A stretch of DNA of 64,000 nucleotides, from positions 22,326,061 to 22,390,060 of the forward strand of contig NC_084804.1 of the NCBI RefSeq assembly GCF_963583255.1. Direction: 5' to 3'. A program made the translations under genes and the position numbers. Below, piece after piece: positions 47,765-61,062 of this stretch. Origin of the DNA: Pyrus communis (taxonomy: Eukaryota; Streptophyta; Magnoliopsida; Rosales; Rosaceae). The notes beneath the pieces are model-generated. The model saw nothing but the letters and a program-made list of their open reading frames with translations, made no database searches and was not told where the DNA came from. Position 1 is the first letter of the stretch, and each line of letters begins with the position of its first letter.

Positions 47765-48687
47765 TTTCCTAGCAATTGCGTTTATATACTATGATGTGAC
47801 ATGCCATGTTTAGCTTTACAAATAGACTTTCCGTACACTTTATGTATTTGTGAGTATAAACTTGTGGCATGACATCCTTGCGTTTTATCTACTCATTATT
47901 ACATGTTATTTTGACATAGTTCTTTGCCTCCAACTTACCTACTAAACAATTCCAATTTCATTTTTGACAACTCTAATTCAAACCCCCTGTCTCTCTTGCA
48001 TATTGGTGTGAAGTTGAAGTTGTAGTTTTTGGCAAAAGAAAATAATGGGTTGTGCTTAGACATGGCATTCGTGTTGTATTTCCCGTGATTGTGGCATTTT
48101 CGTGTCATACCAATTATTTTAACTGGTCTTGTCGTATAACACCCATTAAAATAAATAAGTAATATGACCCGACCCGAAATCAACTCATTAATATTAACGG
48201 GTAATATGATCCTACTTGTTACTCATTTACTATTTGATATTTTAAATATTTTTCATAATTATTATATTATTATTTTAATATTTTTATTGGATATTTTAAA
48301 TATTTTATTAATTTATTTTTTGGTGCGTGGGGCCCCACACTTCACAACTCTGTACTTCTCTCTTGCCATGTGTCCCTCTCTCCCCAAACTTTCAGCCTCT
48401 CTCAGATCTCTCAGCTCTCTCTTTCTCTCATCTCTCCCGTTACTTCTCCCCCCAACAGCAACAACAACAACAACGGCCATTGCGTTATTCTTCCAGTGAA
48501 CCGCCCAGACCACCAACCCTTCTCGTCTTCAACCACCACGAATGAAAAGCCACAAAAAACACCATGTCTGGGCAACCATCTCGTGAACCCAATTGCTGTC
48601 ATCGAGCCAAGGAGCTCCGATAAGAGATTTTAGTTTCCCAACGAAGATCTCGTTGATTCTAGTGAAAGTAACGTTCGAAAACCTTTG
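47765..48687. other. Unassigned stretch with a CT-rich, exon-like segment
   Basis: About 48350-48640 is pyrimidine-rich, then has CAA/CAG triplets and an open frame (48370-48633) of low complexity. It could be a 5' leader plus first exon of a captured host gene, or LTR sequence. I cannot assign it. 48165-48300 is AT-rich. Confidence 0.3.
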
Positions 48688-48948
48688 TGAAGGAAATATT
48701 TGTGAAAACTAGTTCATTTGACCAACATCTATGCATGCAATTAACAATTAAAAGGTAGAATCATGCTTGTATGCACTCAAAAACAAAACTTTACCCATGA
48801 AATTCAAGGCCTAGTGAGTGCAGTGAACCAAGATTCAACTCAAGAACAAAGTGAGTTGAAAAATATTATACCTTTGTTGATTCCTCTTTGCATCAGCAAA
48901 GGCTAATCACCTAAGAGATAGGGCCTTCATTCCTTACTTCTTAGCTCC
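48688..48948 (-). repeat. Angela-type LTR fragment, outer part (reverse)
   Basis: It starts TGAAGGAAATATTTGTG, the reverse complement of the Angela LTR end, and is collinear with 24501 back to about 24245. Element C interrupts it at 48949; the rest is at about 55419-56024. Confidence 0.85.
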
Positions 48949-51900
48949 TGATGTGAAATATTCTAACACTCAAATTAAAACCCTATGATTGTAGTATATG
49001 AAAGTAGGGATCGTTTTAGGCCGGGGATTAGAAGGGATGCTAATCAACACGATTAAGACTCAAAAACACTAAAACTACACTTAAAAACACTTAACTAGAC
49101 ATATAAGACTCAAAACAAACTAAAAAGACTCAAAACAACACAAAACAATCAAAAAGACTCAAACTAGACTCTAAAGGTGATTTGGACGAAAATAAACCTT
49201 AACTAGACTCAAAAGACTCAAAGAAAACAGATTTTGACTCAAATAACAAGACTAAATGAAAGGGGGATTGTTTTTGACGAATTTTAAAACTTAAAACAAA
49301 AACTTTGTAGCAAATACTTTGGAAAAACGAATTTAAGTGAAATAAATGGGTGAAAGGCTAGTTAGAGGGTCCTTCTCCACACATGATATATGCATACGAA
49401 CCAATTTCCAGTTATTATTCCTTTAGACTATGAATGACAACGCCCCAAGTTAGTTGCATCGCACAACTAACCATCAGATATTCCTTATTTCATTGAATTA
49501 GATGGAATACGCATCTAAACCAAATTATCTTTCTCAAGTTCCCTATATGAAACGCATGATAGAGATACACGTCAAAAGTCATTAAGTTCTATGAAAATCA
49601 TAAGCATTGACAAGGCATTCATCACTATGAAACGCATGAGACTCATACCAAGGATTTACTTAACACGATTGTGACTAGCAACCTCCACTACTTGTGAATA
49701 TAAGTGAATAACTATTAGGTGAAACCCCCTTATATTCTAGCATCAAATTCATGCATGCAAATTAAGTGTCAGCCCCCAACCCACATACATAAACAAGTTT
49801 TAATAACTTAGATAAGCAAATCACATTCAAGCCTTAAGAAACAATAACTGGATGGAATCAATTCATATAAAACATATAATCATGGCTTCGAATTCACCTC
49901 TAACTAAAAAGAAATTAGTTCCACATGTTCGCAAAACAAAGATAATTAAACTTAAACATTAAAAACAAAGATAGAATACACCTAGAAACACTCCAGGTGG
50001 CTCCTTCTTCCTTCCTTGCTGCCAACAATGGGGATTTGTGTGAATTTAGGCTCTTGAGGTGTGGTGTGAATTTGTGGTAGAGGGTGGTGGTTTTTGAGTG
50101 TTGTGGCATCAAGTATTTATAGGGTGAAGGGGAGGCACGAATTTGGGCTGAAAAGGAGAGGAATTAGGACTCCAAATCACCAAAGAACAAGGATACATTC
50201 AATCAGATTCCAAGGAGGACAAGGAATAGTCCTTGTGGCAGATTCTAGAACTTCTAGAAGGGTTACATGTGGCATAAACTTAATGCACGAAAATAGGGCT
50301 TCTAGAACTTGATATTTAGGTGATTTAATGTGAAAAGGAGTCCTCTTTGAAGTTGGAATTAAGGTAGGAAAAGATTAGGATAGGATAGGATAAGATAAGG
50401 TTGGATAAGGTTTGGATAAGATAAGGAAATTTGGATAAGGTTCCTCATTTCTTGCTATTTCCTTATCTTCTTTGCATTTGGACTTCTTTCTCCAGATTTT
50501 TAGCCTTTCCTAGCATCTCTTGACTTCAATTTCGTTCATCCACATTGCTCCATAGTTAAGCTATCCAATCCATGCCCAAAACTGCTCCAAATAGCCTCAA
50601 AATGCACTTTCTTGCTCCTTTTGCCATTAGGACCTAAAAACATACGAAAATAGTTTAAAAGACTAAAATAGATAGTAATTAAGTAACTAAATGCAAGGAA
50701 ACAACATAACTAAGTAGCATAAATATGCTCCTATCAAATTCCCCCACACTTAGCTTTTGCTAGTCCTCGAGCAAAACGAAATAAATAAAACAAACAAAAC
50801 ACAATCTAAACCTTCCAACAATTGCCTCAGGGATTTCCAATGCAACATGACATATTAAAGATTACCACTCACATAAATTTTAGTTATCCTTACCCTCGAG
50901 CATATACTTAACCATAGTTACCACACACTAGCTCCCATTTAATCAGTTAAAACAACATTTTGAATGTAGTAACATGCCTTAGAGAATTCCTCAATTCCTC
51001 ATCGGATATGCTCTCTATTTTCACACAGATTTTCTGACTACACTCCCTACACTAAGTATATGTGAGAAGATTGATGTAAAAATGTAGACTAATACTCACA
51101 TATGTATAATCAAAGAAGGCACTTTCTGGAATTATTAACATGTATTTGATCTCATGAATGGAATGCCACTACTTAGACGCGAGAACCAAGGATACCATAT
51201 GCTCAAACCAATTTTAAACTTCACATATTGAAACACATAACAATCAAGATCGAAGTCAAAGGGTTGTAACGGGGCTAAGGTGTTGGCTAACAAAGAAAGG
51301 TAAGGATAAATAAAAGTTCTTAAAGCAATAGTAAGCAAAGTAATGAAATAAACACTTAGAATTCACTTTTGAATGCATAAATCAACTTTGAACACCAAAG
51401 GAACGATTCACACAAAACTTAGGGTCAAATTCAAACTTGTGGACCCTTTCTTCAACAATCAACACTTGTGAGTTCATTCTCACTTATTTTCAACTCCTTT
51501 TTCTTTCTTTTCTCTTCTTCTTCACGTTTTTATTTTTTTTTTTTATTTTTTTTTTCGTTCCTTATTCTTTTCTTTGGCACATAAATCATCCATCCCCCTA
51601 GATTCCCACGAAAATCCTTCCCCCATACTTGTTTTTCTGCAAATTGTAGAATAAAAGGAATTCCCTCTAAGTCATGCTTTACTATACTTTAAGAACAAGG
51701 GTATGGATAGTCCTATTCTAGGCTAGGTAAGGATAATATGGTTAACAAAGAAAACTAGGCTAACTAAGGCTCAAAGGGGTTAACATACAATACATATGTA
51801 AAGGAGTAAGGCTTTTTGGCTCTGGGTTTAAACTAAACAACTTCATCTTGTTTTATGTTATGCACTCAATTTTATGCTTTGAATGAAATGGGCATGAGTT

Positions 51901-52703
51901 CTAGTATTTGGAACTATAGTGATGAAACACATTCTAAGTAGCAACCAAGCAAAGAATAATGAGATCATGCAACGACTTTAGAAAACAAGAAATCAAGATT
52001 AATAACTCTCCAAATAAAGTTTAGGCTCAAGTCTCTCAGGGTTGTAGCGTTAGTTTGAGTTTCTTCCTTCAAGCATGTTACAAAAACTGATTTTTTTTTC
52101 TTTGTGATTACATGTGAATTCGTAAATGTCAACTACAACTAAGCATAAACCAAAGAGCATATCAAACTTCCATCCATGTTTGTAACTTTCTTTAATAGTC
52201 ATGCAATTAAAAACCAAATCCTCATCATTGTGTTGGAAGGTACCCTAAGACACAAACACAAAAACAAAACGACTCGAAAAACAACTCTTTTTGGGTTTTT
52301 AAAACACTATTTTTCGATTTTTTACAAATTTTCGGATTTTCTGTTTAAGACACATAAAAACACTTCAAAACACATTAAAAACACTTAAAAACAGTGAAAA
52401 ACAACTTTAGAAATGATAGGTGATAAAATCCGACGAATTTTTTTGAAAAACACTTTGTTTACCCCCCCCACACTTAAACCAAACATTGTCCTCAATGTTT
52501 TAAGTATAGACTCACAAACAAACAAACACATAACATAACTAACAAACACGACAATCATGGCAAAATAAAAGCAATAAAGAGTAGGGTTTAGGAACGCAAA
52601 TCTGGTTATGGAGCCGGAGCCCTAGGTCTTCTTTATTTGAATGCATGGGTTGCCTCCCAAGAAGCGCTTGCTTTAACGTCTTCCAGCCGGACGATACCTC
52701 TCT

Positions 52704-53984
52704 TTAAACTTCATTGGAGCCCACGACATGGAATTGATCTTTGAATGGAAGGTGATACTTGAAATGATCCAGTAATGGTTTAAATTCAAGATTGGGTGCC
52801 TGAATCATCAACAACTTGTTAGTATAAAACGAAATTGAAATTGGAGGAGGTGGCTTACCTGTGTGCTCCGACATGAACTCAAGAATAAACACTCCTTCAA
52901 AAGTTGTAGGACTAGAAAATTCAGCTAGATTTGGTGTTTTGAGAGTTATGACTTGTCCCGTGTCATAACATCCAATTTCTTTGCGAATTGTTGTCTCAAG
53001 TATATCCTCTTTGATGAATTCTAGACATTCCCCAGCCACATCTTGCTCTTGATTCTTTGGAAAGGATTCAAAGATGCCTTTCTCACCCTCTTCTTCCTTG
53101 GATTGCATGATCCTGCAAGGAATAGGGACATTTGGTGGAACGGGGTTAGAAAGAATTAAATTTGGAACAACCTTACCTAAATTGGATGGCGTAGGAGCAA
53201 TAGGTGTCTGCGGTCAAGGTATTTCCACCCTTGCTGTGGGTTGGGTGTATTCCTCTTCCTCAAATTGCAATCTTTCATCTTCCTTGTAATTTGATTTTGA
53301 TGGTTTAGGGTCTGTTTTAACCTCCTTGCTACTTCTCAAGATGATTTCCTTGGCAGTTTCAAATCCTCCCTTCGGATTTGCAATGGTTGAACTAGGGAGT
53401 TTGCCTTGGTCTTGAAATTGTCCTACGAACTCCGCTATCTGCCCAATTTGCTTTTCCAAGTGGTCCAACCTTTTGTCTTGATTTTGCATTGCTTTGTTTT
53501 GATTTTCTTGCCCCTGAGACAAATTGGTGAGTAACTTAATAAGTGTATCATTATACAAAGACGTACCTGAATTTGTTTGGGCATGTTGTGGTGGCTGCAT
53601 AGGTGTTGTATAGAACTCCTCATATGGCTGCCAATATTCTCCTTGTTGAGCCTCCTTGACTTGATTTTGTGAGCCCTGCACCAAAGAAATTAATTCATTA
53701 AGAATTTGATTATAATCTATTGACGAATCTAAGTTTGGTTGGGCATATTGTATATGAGGTTGTGGTGGCTGCATAGGTCTTGAATAGAACTCCTCATATG
53801 GCTGCCAATATCCTTCTTGTTGAATATGTTGAGGTTCCCACCACATAGAGTTTGAATGATCACTCCAATCTGAATTGTAAGTATTGGAAAACACGTCATT
53901 CCTTGATTGATTATGATCAAATGTACCAACTCTTTGGGACCTTTCCATGAGCTGTGACAAAAGAGAAGCATTATCAAGTGCCAT
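52704..53984 (-). pseudogene. Gag-like ORF of element C, one in-frame stop
   Basis: 427 codons in one frame starting MALDNASLLSQLMERSQ, broken only by TGA at 53211-53213. It is longer than in element A because a YWQPYEEFY-containing block is duplicated and an extra Gln/Asn-rich segment is present. It shares RLDHLEKQIGQIAEFVGQF, LPSSTIANPKGGF, and a C-terminus with KPLLDHFKYHLPFKDQ. No CCHC knuckle, protease or RT follows. Downstream, 52635-52680 holds a GGGTTGCCTCCCAAGAAGCG segment that I associate with plant Ty3 elements. Confidence 0.8.
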
Positions 53985-54082
53985 GTCGTGTTTCTTTAGT
54001 ACCTAAAATCAACAAAATAAAACTAAATCAAATATCAAAAGAAAAATAAACAAACAAACAGAGGGATTAGCAATTTTACTAA

Positions 54083-54100
54083 TCCCCGGCAACGGCGCTA
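54083..54100 (-). promoter_or_regulatory. Primer-binding site of element C
   Basis: On the minus strand TAGCGCCGTTGCCGGGGA, one mismatch to the tRNA-Asp complement. Confidence 0.88.
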
Positions 54101-55418
54101 AAATTTGATTTGAAATATTCTAACACTCAAATTAAAACCCTATGATTGTAGTATATGAAAGTAGGGATCGTTTTAGGCCGGGGATTAGAAGGGATGCTAA
54201 TCAACAAGATTAAGACTCAAAAACACTAAACTACACTTAAAAACACTTAACTAGACATATAAGACTCAAAACAACACAAAACAATCAAAAAGACTCAAAC
54301 TAGACTCTAAAGGTGATTTGGACGAAAATAAACCTTAACTAGACTCAAAAGACTCAAAGAAAACAGATTTTGACTCAAATAACAAGACTAAATGAAAGGG
54401 GGATTGTTTTTGACGAATTTTAAAACTTAAAACAAAAACTTTGTAGAAAATACTTTGGAAAAACGAACTTAAGTGAAATAAATGGGTGAAAGGCTAGTTA
54501 GAGGGTCCTTCTCCACACATGATATATGCATACGAACCAATTTCCAATTATTATTCCTTTAGACTATGAATGACAACGCCCCAAGTTAGTTGCATCGCAC
54601 AACTAACCATCAGATTTTCCTTATTTCATTGAATTAGATGGAATACGCATCTAAACCAAATTATCTTTCTCAAGTTCCCTATATGAAACGCATGATAGAG
54701 ATACACGTCAAAAGTCATTAAGTTCTATGAAAATCATAAGCATTGACAAGGCATTCATCACTATGAAACGCATGAGACTCATACCAAGGATTTACTTAAC
54801 ACGATTGTGACTAGCAACCTCCACTACTTGTGAATATAAGTGAATAACTATTAGGTGAAACCCCCTTATATTCTAGCATCAAATTCATGCATGCAAATTA
54901 AGTGTCGGCCCCCAACCCACATACATAAACAAGTTTTAATAACTTAGATAAGCAAATCACATTCAAGCCTTAAGAAACAATAACTAGATGGAATCAATTC
55001 ATATAAAACATATAATCATGGCTTCGAATTCACCTCTAACTAAAAAGAAATTAGTTCCACATGTTCGCAAAACAAAGATAATTAAACTTAAACATTAAAA
55101 ACAAAGATAGAATACACCTAGAAACACTCCAGGTGGCTCCTTCTTCCTTCCTTGCTGCCAACAATGGGGATTTGTGTGAATTTAGGCTCTTGAGGTGTGG
55201 TGTGAATTTGTGGTAGAGGGTGGTGGTTTTTGAGTGTTGTGGCATCAAGTATTTATAGGGTGAAGGGGAGGCACGAATTTAGGCTGAAAATGAGAGGAAT
55301 TAGGACTCCAAATCACCAAAGAACAAGGATACATTCAATCAGATTCCAAGGAGGACAAGGAATGGTCCTTGTGGCAGATTCTAGAACTTCTAGAAGGGTT
55401 ACATGTGGCATAAACTTA

Positions 55419-56024
55419 AGAAAAGAGAGAAAAGAGATGAGTGACCTAGGGGAAGTAAGATTGCTAGCTAATTTCCTCTAGGGTGGCCGGCCTCTTAGAG
55501 AGAAAAGAGAGCTTTGTGTTCTCATCTTTTCTCCAAAAGAAACCCTTAATGATGAAATGATCATAAAGTCCTTTATATAGTCCTTTCACTTAAGTGACAA
55601 AAAGAACCAAAACCCCTTTCTTTCTCTATATGGCCGGCTTCTTTAAGGCTATGGGCTATATGGGCCCTTTTTGGGTCTTTAGTCACTAAGTTGTTATACT
55701 ACTTATGTTAATGGGCTTGACATTCAAATCCCATTGGGCCTTGAGGCCCAAAACTAACCCGAGGTTTATAACAAACTTATTTGTTTGATTAATTAACATA
55801 TTAATTAATCCTAGCCATATATAATTAAACCATTTAATTATTATCCTTACTCATTTCCGTTTTTTCTTCAATCTCTACCTTACAAGGTGTACGATCCATT
55901 AGGTTCCTTTTAGCAAGGCAGTGGGCGATTAGAACTCTTCAAATCAATTGTGAATTGAAACATACTTTCAATTCTCCCTTTAGTGATTATACACCTTTAG
56001 GGCTTCCACAAACCATGAGTGATT
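55419..56024 (-). repeat. Angela-type LTR fragment, inner part (reverse)
   Basis: Reverse complement of Angela LTR sequence corresponding to about 23585-24160, clearly diverged from it. It ends where element B begins, so this old LTR was hit by both C and B. Confidence 0.85.
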
Positions 56025-58008
56025 TGATGCGGGATTTATACGCACACAAATTAAACCCTCTTTTCGTCAAATTGTAGTAAGTATATAAGTAGGGATCGTT
56101 CTGGACCGGGGATTAGGAGGGATTGTTAATCACTTGGATTTGACTCAAAAACGTAAAAACGTAATAATAAACACTAAACTAGACTCAAAGAATGTAAAAC
56201 TAAACTTTAAAACACTAAGACAAACCAAAGACTCAAAATGCTTTTAAAAACACAAACTAAATTGAATTCTAACTAAAATGAACATTAAAGCAAAAGGGGG
56301 ATTTAGGTTTGACGAAAATTGAAATAACGAACAAATTAAAACAGAATGTAAATATGAAATTGATGAAATAGAATGGATGAATGCTAGCTAAGGGGATCAT
56401 CTCCACATATGTTACACTTGCATAATAAAAAGATTTCCAATTACATTTCAATAAATTATGAAACTCATCACCCCGGGTTAATTAGGTCCGCTTAAATTAA
56501 CCGTCAAGTTTTCCTTAAGTTAATGAATTGGATGGGTTAGCGCAACGCAATTCACAACATTCTCCAAAAGTCCTTTACGTGAACAGCACAATAAAGATAC
56601 AATCAAAGATCATTAAGCATTATGAAACTATAAGTGTTGACGAGGCATTCGTTACTATGATGAGCATGAAACTCGTGCCAAGAATTCATTTAACGCGATT
56701 GTTTATAAGCAACCTCCACTACTTGTGAATATAAGTTCATAACGATTAGGTGAAAATCACTTATATTCTAGCGTCATATTCATGCATGAAAATTAAGCGC
56801 GCATTCTTAATAAACATACATAAATAAGTTATCAATCAAACGGTTAAACAAATTGAATCAACAACTTATGAAATGGAATTAGAAGTAATCAAATCAAAAT
56901 GCAAGCATAAACATATATTTTGAATCACCCCCTAGCTAAAGGGGGTTTAGTTTATTATAACTTTGAAATCAAAGAAATACCTAAACATTCCAACAACTCA
57001 AACTTGAATTGTATGAACGTTTAGGCACTCTTCTCTTCCATTCCTCATACGTACAAACAAAGAGAATTGAATTTAAACATTGAAATCAAAGAAACACCTA
57101 AACATTCCAACAACTCAAACTTGAATTGTATGAACGTTTAGGCACTCTTCTCTTCCTCGTTGTTGTAGCACAAGGTCTAAGGATAGTTTGATGGTGTGAA
57201 TAGTTTGGGGAGTGGTGTTTGGATTAATAGGGAAAGATGGGAAGATGGTGTTTGGATTACAAGGGAACTCACGGCTAAGAGAGAAAGGGATGTGTTTGTG
57301 GTGTGTTGTGTATGAAAATGAGATGTCCATGAATGAATGAATGCAAGGGTATTTATAGGAGTAGTGGAGGGAACATATGGCTATGTCATTTGTAGGTGAA
57401 GTAAGTGTGTGAGGTTGGTGAAGTAAGTGGAGGTTGTAGGTGAAGTAGGTGGATGTTGTAGGTGAAGTAGGTGGATGTTGTAGGTGAAGTGGATGTTGTA
57501 GGTGAAGTAGGTGGATGTTGTAGGTGAAGTAGGTGGATGTTGTAGGTGAAGTAGGTGGATGATATGTTAAGTGATAAGTGATAAGTGATATGATATGTGG
57601 TTATGATATGATAAGTGGTTAAGTGGTGATGATAAGTGATAAGTGCATGTGGGTTAACTAATGAAGGAAATGCATGTGCAATGACAATGTGTTAGAATGG
57701 ATGTGTGTTATGCATGGCATGATTGGGATTAGGAAAGGTTTAAATGTCCTAAAACTAAAGAGAACAAGGTTCCAACACTTTGGCTCCAATTAGGTCTTCA
57801 ATTTCGTCCAACACTTTGGCTTCAAGCATAAGCTATCCGTCCTTAGCCCAAAAGTGCTCCAAAAGTCTCCAAAATGCATCTTTTTGCTCCTTTAACCCTT
57901 TGGACCTACAAACACACGAAAATAGCTTAAAGTACTAAAATAACTAAAGAAACATAACGTAAATGTACGAGAACAAGCCATTTAAGTCGCATAAATATGC
58001 TCCTATCA
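56025..58008 (-). repeat. Left (3') LTR of element B
   Basis: 1984 bp. It carries the same hairpin units as element A (56928-56945, 56980-57025, 57097-57142) and a minisatellite at about 57390-57560. Confidence 0.92.
57390..57560. repeat. Minisatellite, units of about 22 bp, in the element B LTR
   Basis: Six to seven imperfect copies of TAGGTGAAGTAGGTGGATGTTG lie here, followed by ATAAGTG-type simple repeats to about 57650. Confidence 0.88.
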
Positions 58009-60593
58009 AATACCCCCACACTTAGCTTTTGCTAGTCCTCGAGCAAAACAGAAAAACAAAACAAAAAGAACAAAACACAACCTACACCTTCCAACAATCG
58101 TATCAGGGACTTCCAATGCACATGACAAGTTAAAAATCATTATTCTCACAGATTTGAGCCATCTTTACACTTAAGTACATTCTTAATCATAGTCACCACA
58201 TACTAGTTCACAATTAAGCAATTAAAACACATTTCAAATGTAGTAACATGCCTTTAGAGAATTCCCTCAATTTCTTACTAGATGTACTCTCGTTTTTCAC
58301 ACAGATTTTCTGACTACACACCCTACACTAGGTATATGTGAGAAGATTGATGTAAACATGTAGACGAACACTCACATATGTTATAATAAGGAAAGCATTT
58401 TCTGGAGTTAATAAGCATGTTTAGATATGATCTCATGAATGGAATGCTACTACTTAGACGCGAGAACCAGTGACACCATAAGCTCATACCAAGTTCAAAC
58501 TCCACAATTGAAATACATAACACTCAATATAGAAGTCAAAGGGTAGTAACGGGGCTAGGGTATTGGCTAACAATGAAAGGTGAAGGATAAACAAACATTC
58601 TTAAAGCAATAGTGAGCAAAGTATTGAATTAGACACTTAGAATTCCCTTAAGAACGTAGAAGTCAACTTTGAACACCCAAGGGAAAATCACACAAAACTT
58701 AGGGCCATATTCAACTTTTTGGACCCTTTCTTCAACCATCAACGCTCGTGAGTTCATTCTTACTTATTTTCACTCCTTTTTTTTTTTTTTTTTTTTTCTT
58801 TTCTTCTTTTTCTTTTGAATCTCAAAACATACATATAAACGTAAGAACAAACTTTTACTCCCCCACACTCATTTTCTTGCATAATGTAACTCAAAAGGAA
58901 TTCATTTAAGTCATGCTCACTAAACTTTAAGAACAAGGGTATAGGAAAGTCCTACTCTAAGCTAGGTAAGGGGTGATGTGGGTAAACAAGGAATAAAGGC
59001 AAAACAAGGCTCAACGGGGTTAAAACTTACAACATATACGAAGTATGGGAAGTAAGGCTATTTGGCTATGGTGGTGGTCACTACACAACTTCTTCTTGAA
59101 TATGTGTTATGCAAATCAATAACATGCTTTGAATGAAATGGGCATGAGTTCTAGCATTTGGAACTATATGATGAAACGCCTTCTAAGTAGTAACCAAGCA
59201 AAGAATAATGAGATCATGCAACGACTTTAGAAAACAAGAAATCACAGATTATACTCTCCAAAGAACGTTATAGGCTCAAGTCTCTCAGGGTTGTAGCGTT
59301 TGTTTGAGTTCCTTCCTTCAAGCATGTTACAAAAACGAATTTTTTTCTTTTATGATTGCATGTGAAGTCATACATTATAACCATAACCAAGCATATACCA
59401 AGAGTAAATCAAACTTTTCTCTATGTTTATAACTCTTTCTAACCGTCATGCAATTATAAACCAAATCCTTATCATTGTGCTGGAAGGTACCCTAAGACAC
59501 AAACACACAAAAACGACTCTTAAAACAACTCTTTTTGGGTTTTTCAAAACAATTTTTCAAATTTTTATGGGATTTTCGAATTATAAAACAAAACACTCTA
59601 AAACAACTTAAAAACACCTTAAAACAGCAAGGAACAACATTTGAAGTTATGGGTGATAAAATCCCACGAATTTGCATTAAATATACTTAGTTACCCCCCC
59701 CCCCCATACTTAAATCAAACATTGTCCTCAATGTTTTAAGCATATGGTTCACACAAAACATAAGTAAACACACAAAAAGCAACTAAACATACTAAACATG
59801 GCAGAATGTAATTAACAAAGAGAAGAGTTTAGGGACGCAAATCTGGTTATGGATTGTAAATTCCCTCTTCTCCTTGGTGATTGCATTGAGGCTTTGATCT
59901 TTGTGATTCCACAGGCTTACTCTTGAACTGGTTTCTGCCCATCGTTGATTTTCCTTTGTGCTACTTCTTGAACTGGGCAGCAGGATGGTTCTTTTGGTTT
60001 CCCCCGAAGGTCTGAGCTTCCTCCTGTTATCTGTTTCTTTGTTCAATCTTTGCAGGAGTGGTCCCTTCTCTGGAAGTGTATCAACCGTTGAAGATGACTA
60101 CTCGAGAGCAACGCTAGGTAAGCAATCAGGAATAGATTCCAGGCAGTTGGCTCCAGATCGGAAGACTGACTCCAAGTGCCGGCTGATTGCTTCTTTTACT
60201 TTGCCATGCAAGTAAGAACAAGGACAAAGAAAAAGACAGGGAAAGAGCATGATATGAGATACTTTTGCTTTTGACCTTGATGATATGAGATACCTTTGCT
60301 TTGAAGAAGCGGTGAATGAATCAGCACATGCTTCAATCCGCCGTTTCCTCCTGGGTCATATGTACTCCAGGCATCTGGTATCATCTTTGGGGAAGAAGAA
60401 AGAATTGAGTATTTTGAAAGGCTTTACTGGGAGTGCGCCCTCAGAGGTGAGGGAGAGTTGGGCATTTTCTTCAGGTTTGCCCTGCCATAAAAGACGAAGG
60501 TCGACATATATAGAGATAATATCAAGTGGTGGTACTTTTTACCCTTGTCGACAAACGTTTTGATCCCGCAAATCCGGCTCTTTGAAATAGTGG

Positions 60594-60808
60594 CGCCTCT
60601 TCGATCTTTGAATACGCCTCTTCGATTTCTGAGCAGGCGCCCCTTCGATTTCTGAACGACGCCCCTTCGCTTTCTGAACGACACGTGGTAGTGCAGATGC
60701 GGCTCTTTTTGACAAAGCTGCACACGTCTTCTGAAAAGCAGAGAAAGCGTCGCCGAACTTTGCGCTTGTCGGCTAAAGATGTGTAGATGCGATGATGGCC
60801 TCCACGTG
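60594..60808 (+). promoter_or_regulatory. Repeat array and G-boxes upstream of the element B antisense ORF
   Basis: Four units of 21-23 bp (60594-60681, CGCCTCTTCGATTTCTGA type) abut a CACGTG at 60682-60687. A second CACGTG is at 60803-60808. A TTTTTATAG TATA-like box is at 60932-60940, about 125 bp from the ATG. Both G-boxes are mutated in element A. Confidence 0.45.
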
Positions 60809-61062
60809 TTTTCAGCTTTGTCAGAAATCTTTTCACAAAGTTGAACGCGTTTTCTTGAAAAGCCGAGGGAGCGTCGCCTAAATTACGCCGGAAAATCCGG
60901 CTCTTTGAATCGGTGGACGCGTCGTCTTGGCTTTTTATAGAGCTATCAATCACCCCAACACACACACTCTGAAGATTTCCCATTCCTGAAACTCGACTCC
61001 GGCCCTTTGTGAAATTTTAACTCCATCCACCGCTTCTCTTTGAACACTTTTGAAAAAAAAAA

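Larger units (their letters stand above)
48949..55418 (-). mobile_element. Element C: non-autonomous Ty3/gypsy element without antisense cargo
   Basis: The left (3') LTR is 48949-50736. The right (5') LTR starts at 54106 and is cut off at about 55418, missing its outer 450 bp. The PBS at 54083-54100 matches tRNA-Asp with one change. A purine tract lies at 50737-50751. The LTR parts differ at about a dozen substitutions in 1.3 kb plus a 20-bp deletion. The gag-like ORF is at 52704-53984. A deletion took the right end of the element and about 100 bp of the surrounding Angela LTR. Confidence 0.9.

Noticed and set aside
56269..56451. Identical frames at 56269-56451/63254-63436 and 56528-56728/63513-63713
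   Set aside because: LTR copies of element B, not duplicated genes.
60522..60983. 153-codon minus-strand ORF in element B with repeated peptide (SEGASFRNRRG, KIEEA)
   Set aside because: It is the reverse reading of the 22-bp array and promoter region of the antisense ORF; the repeat pattern explains the open frame and the matching frames in A are broken up.
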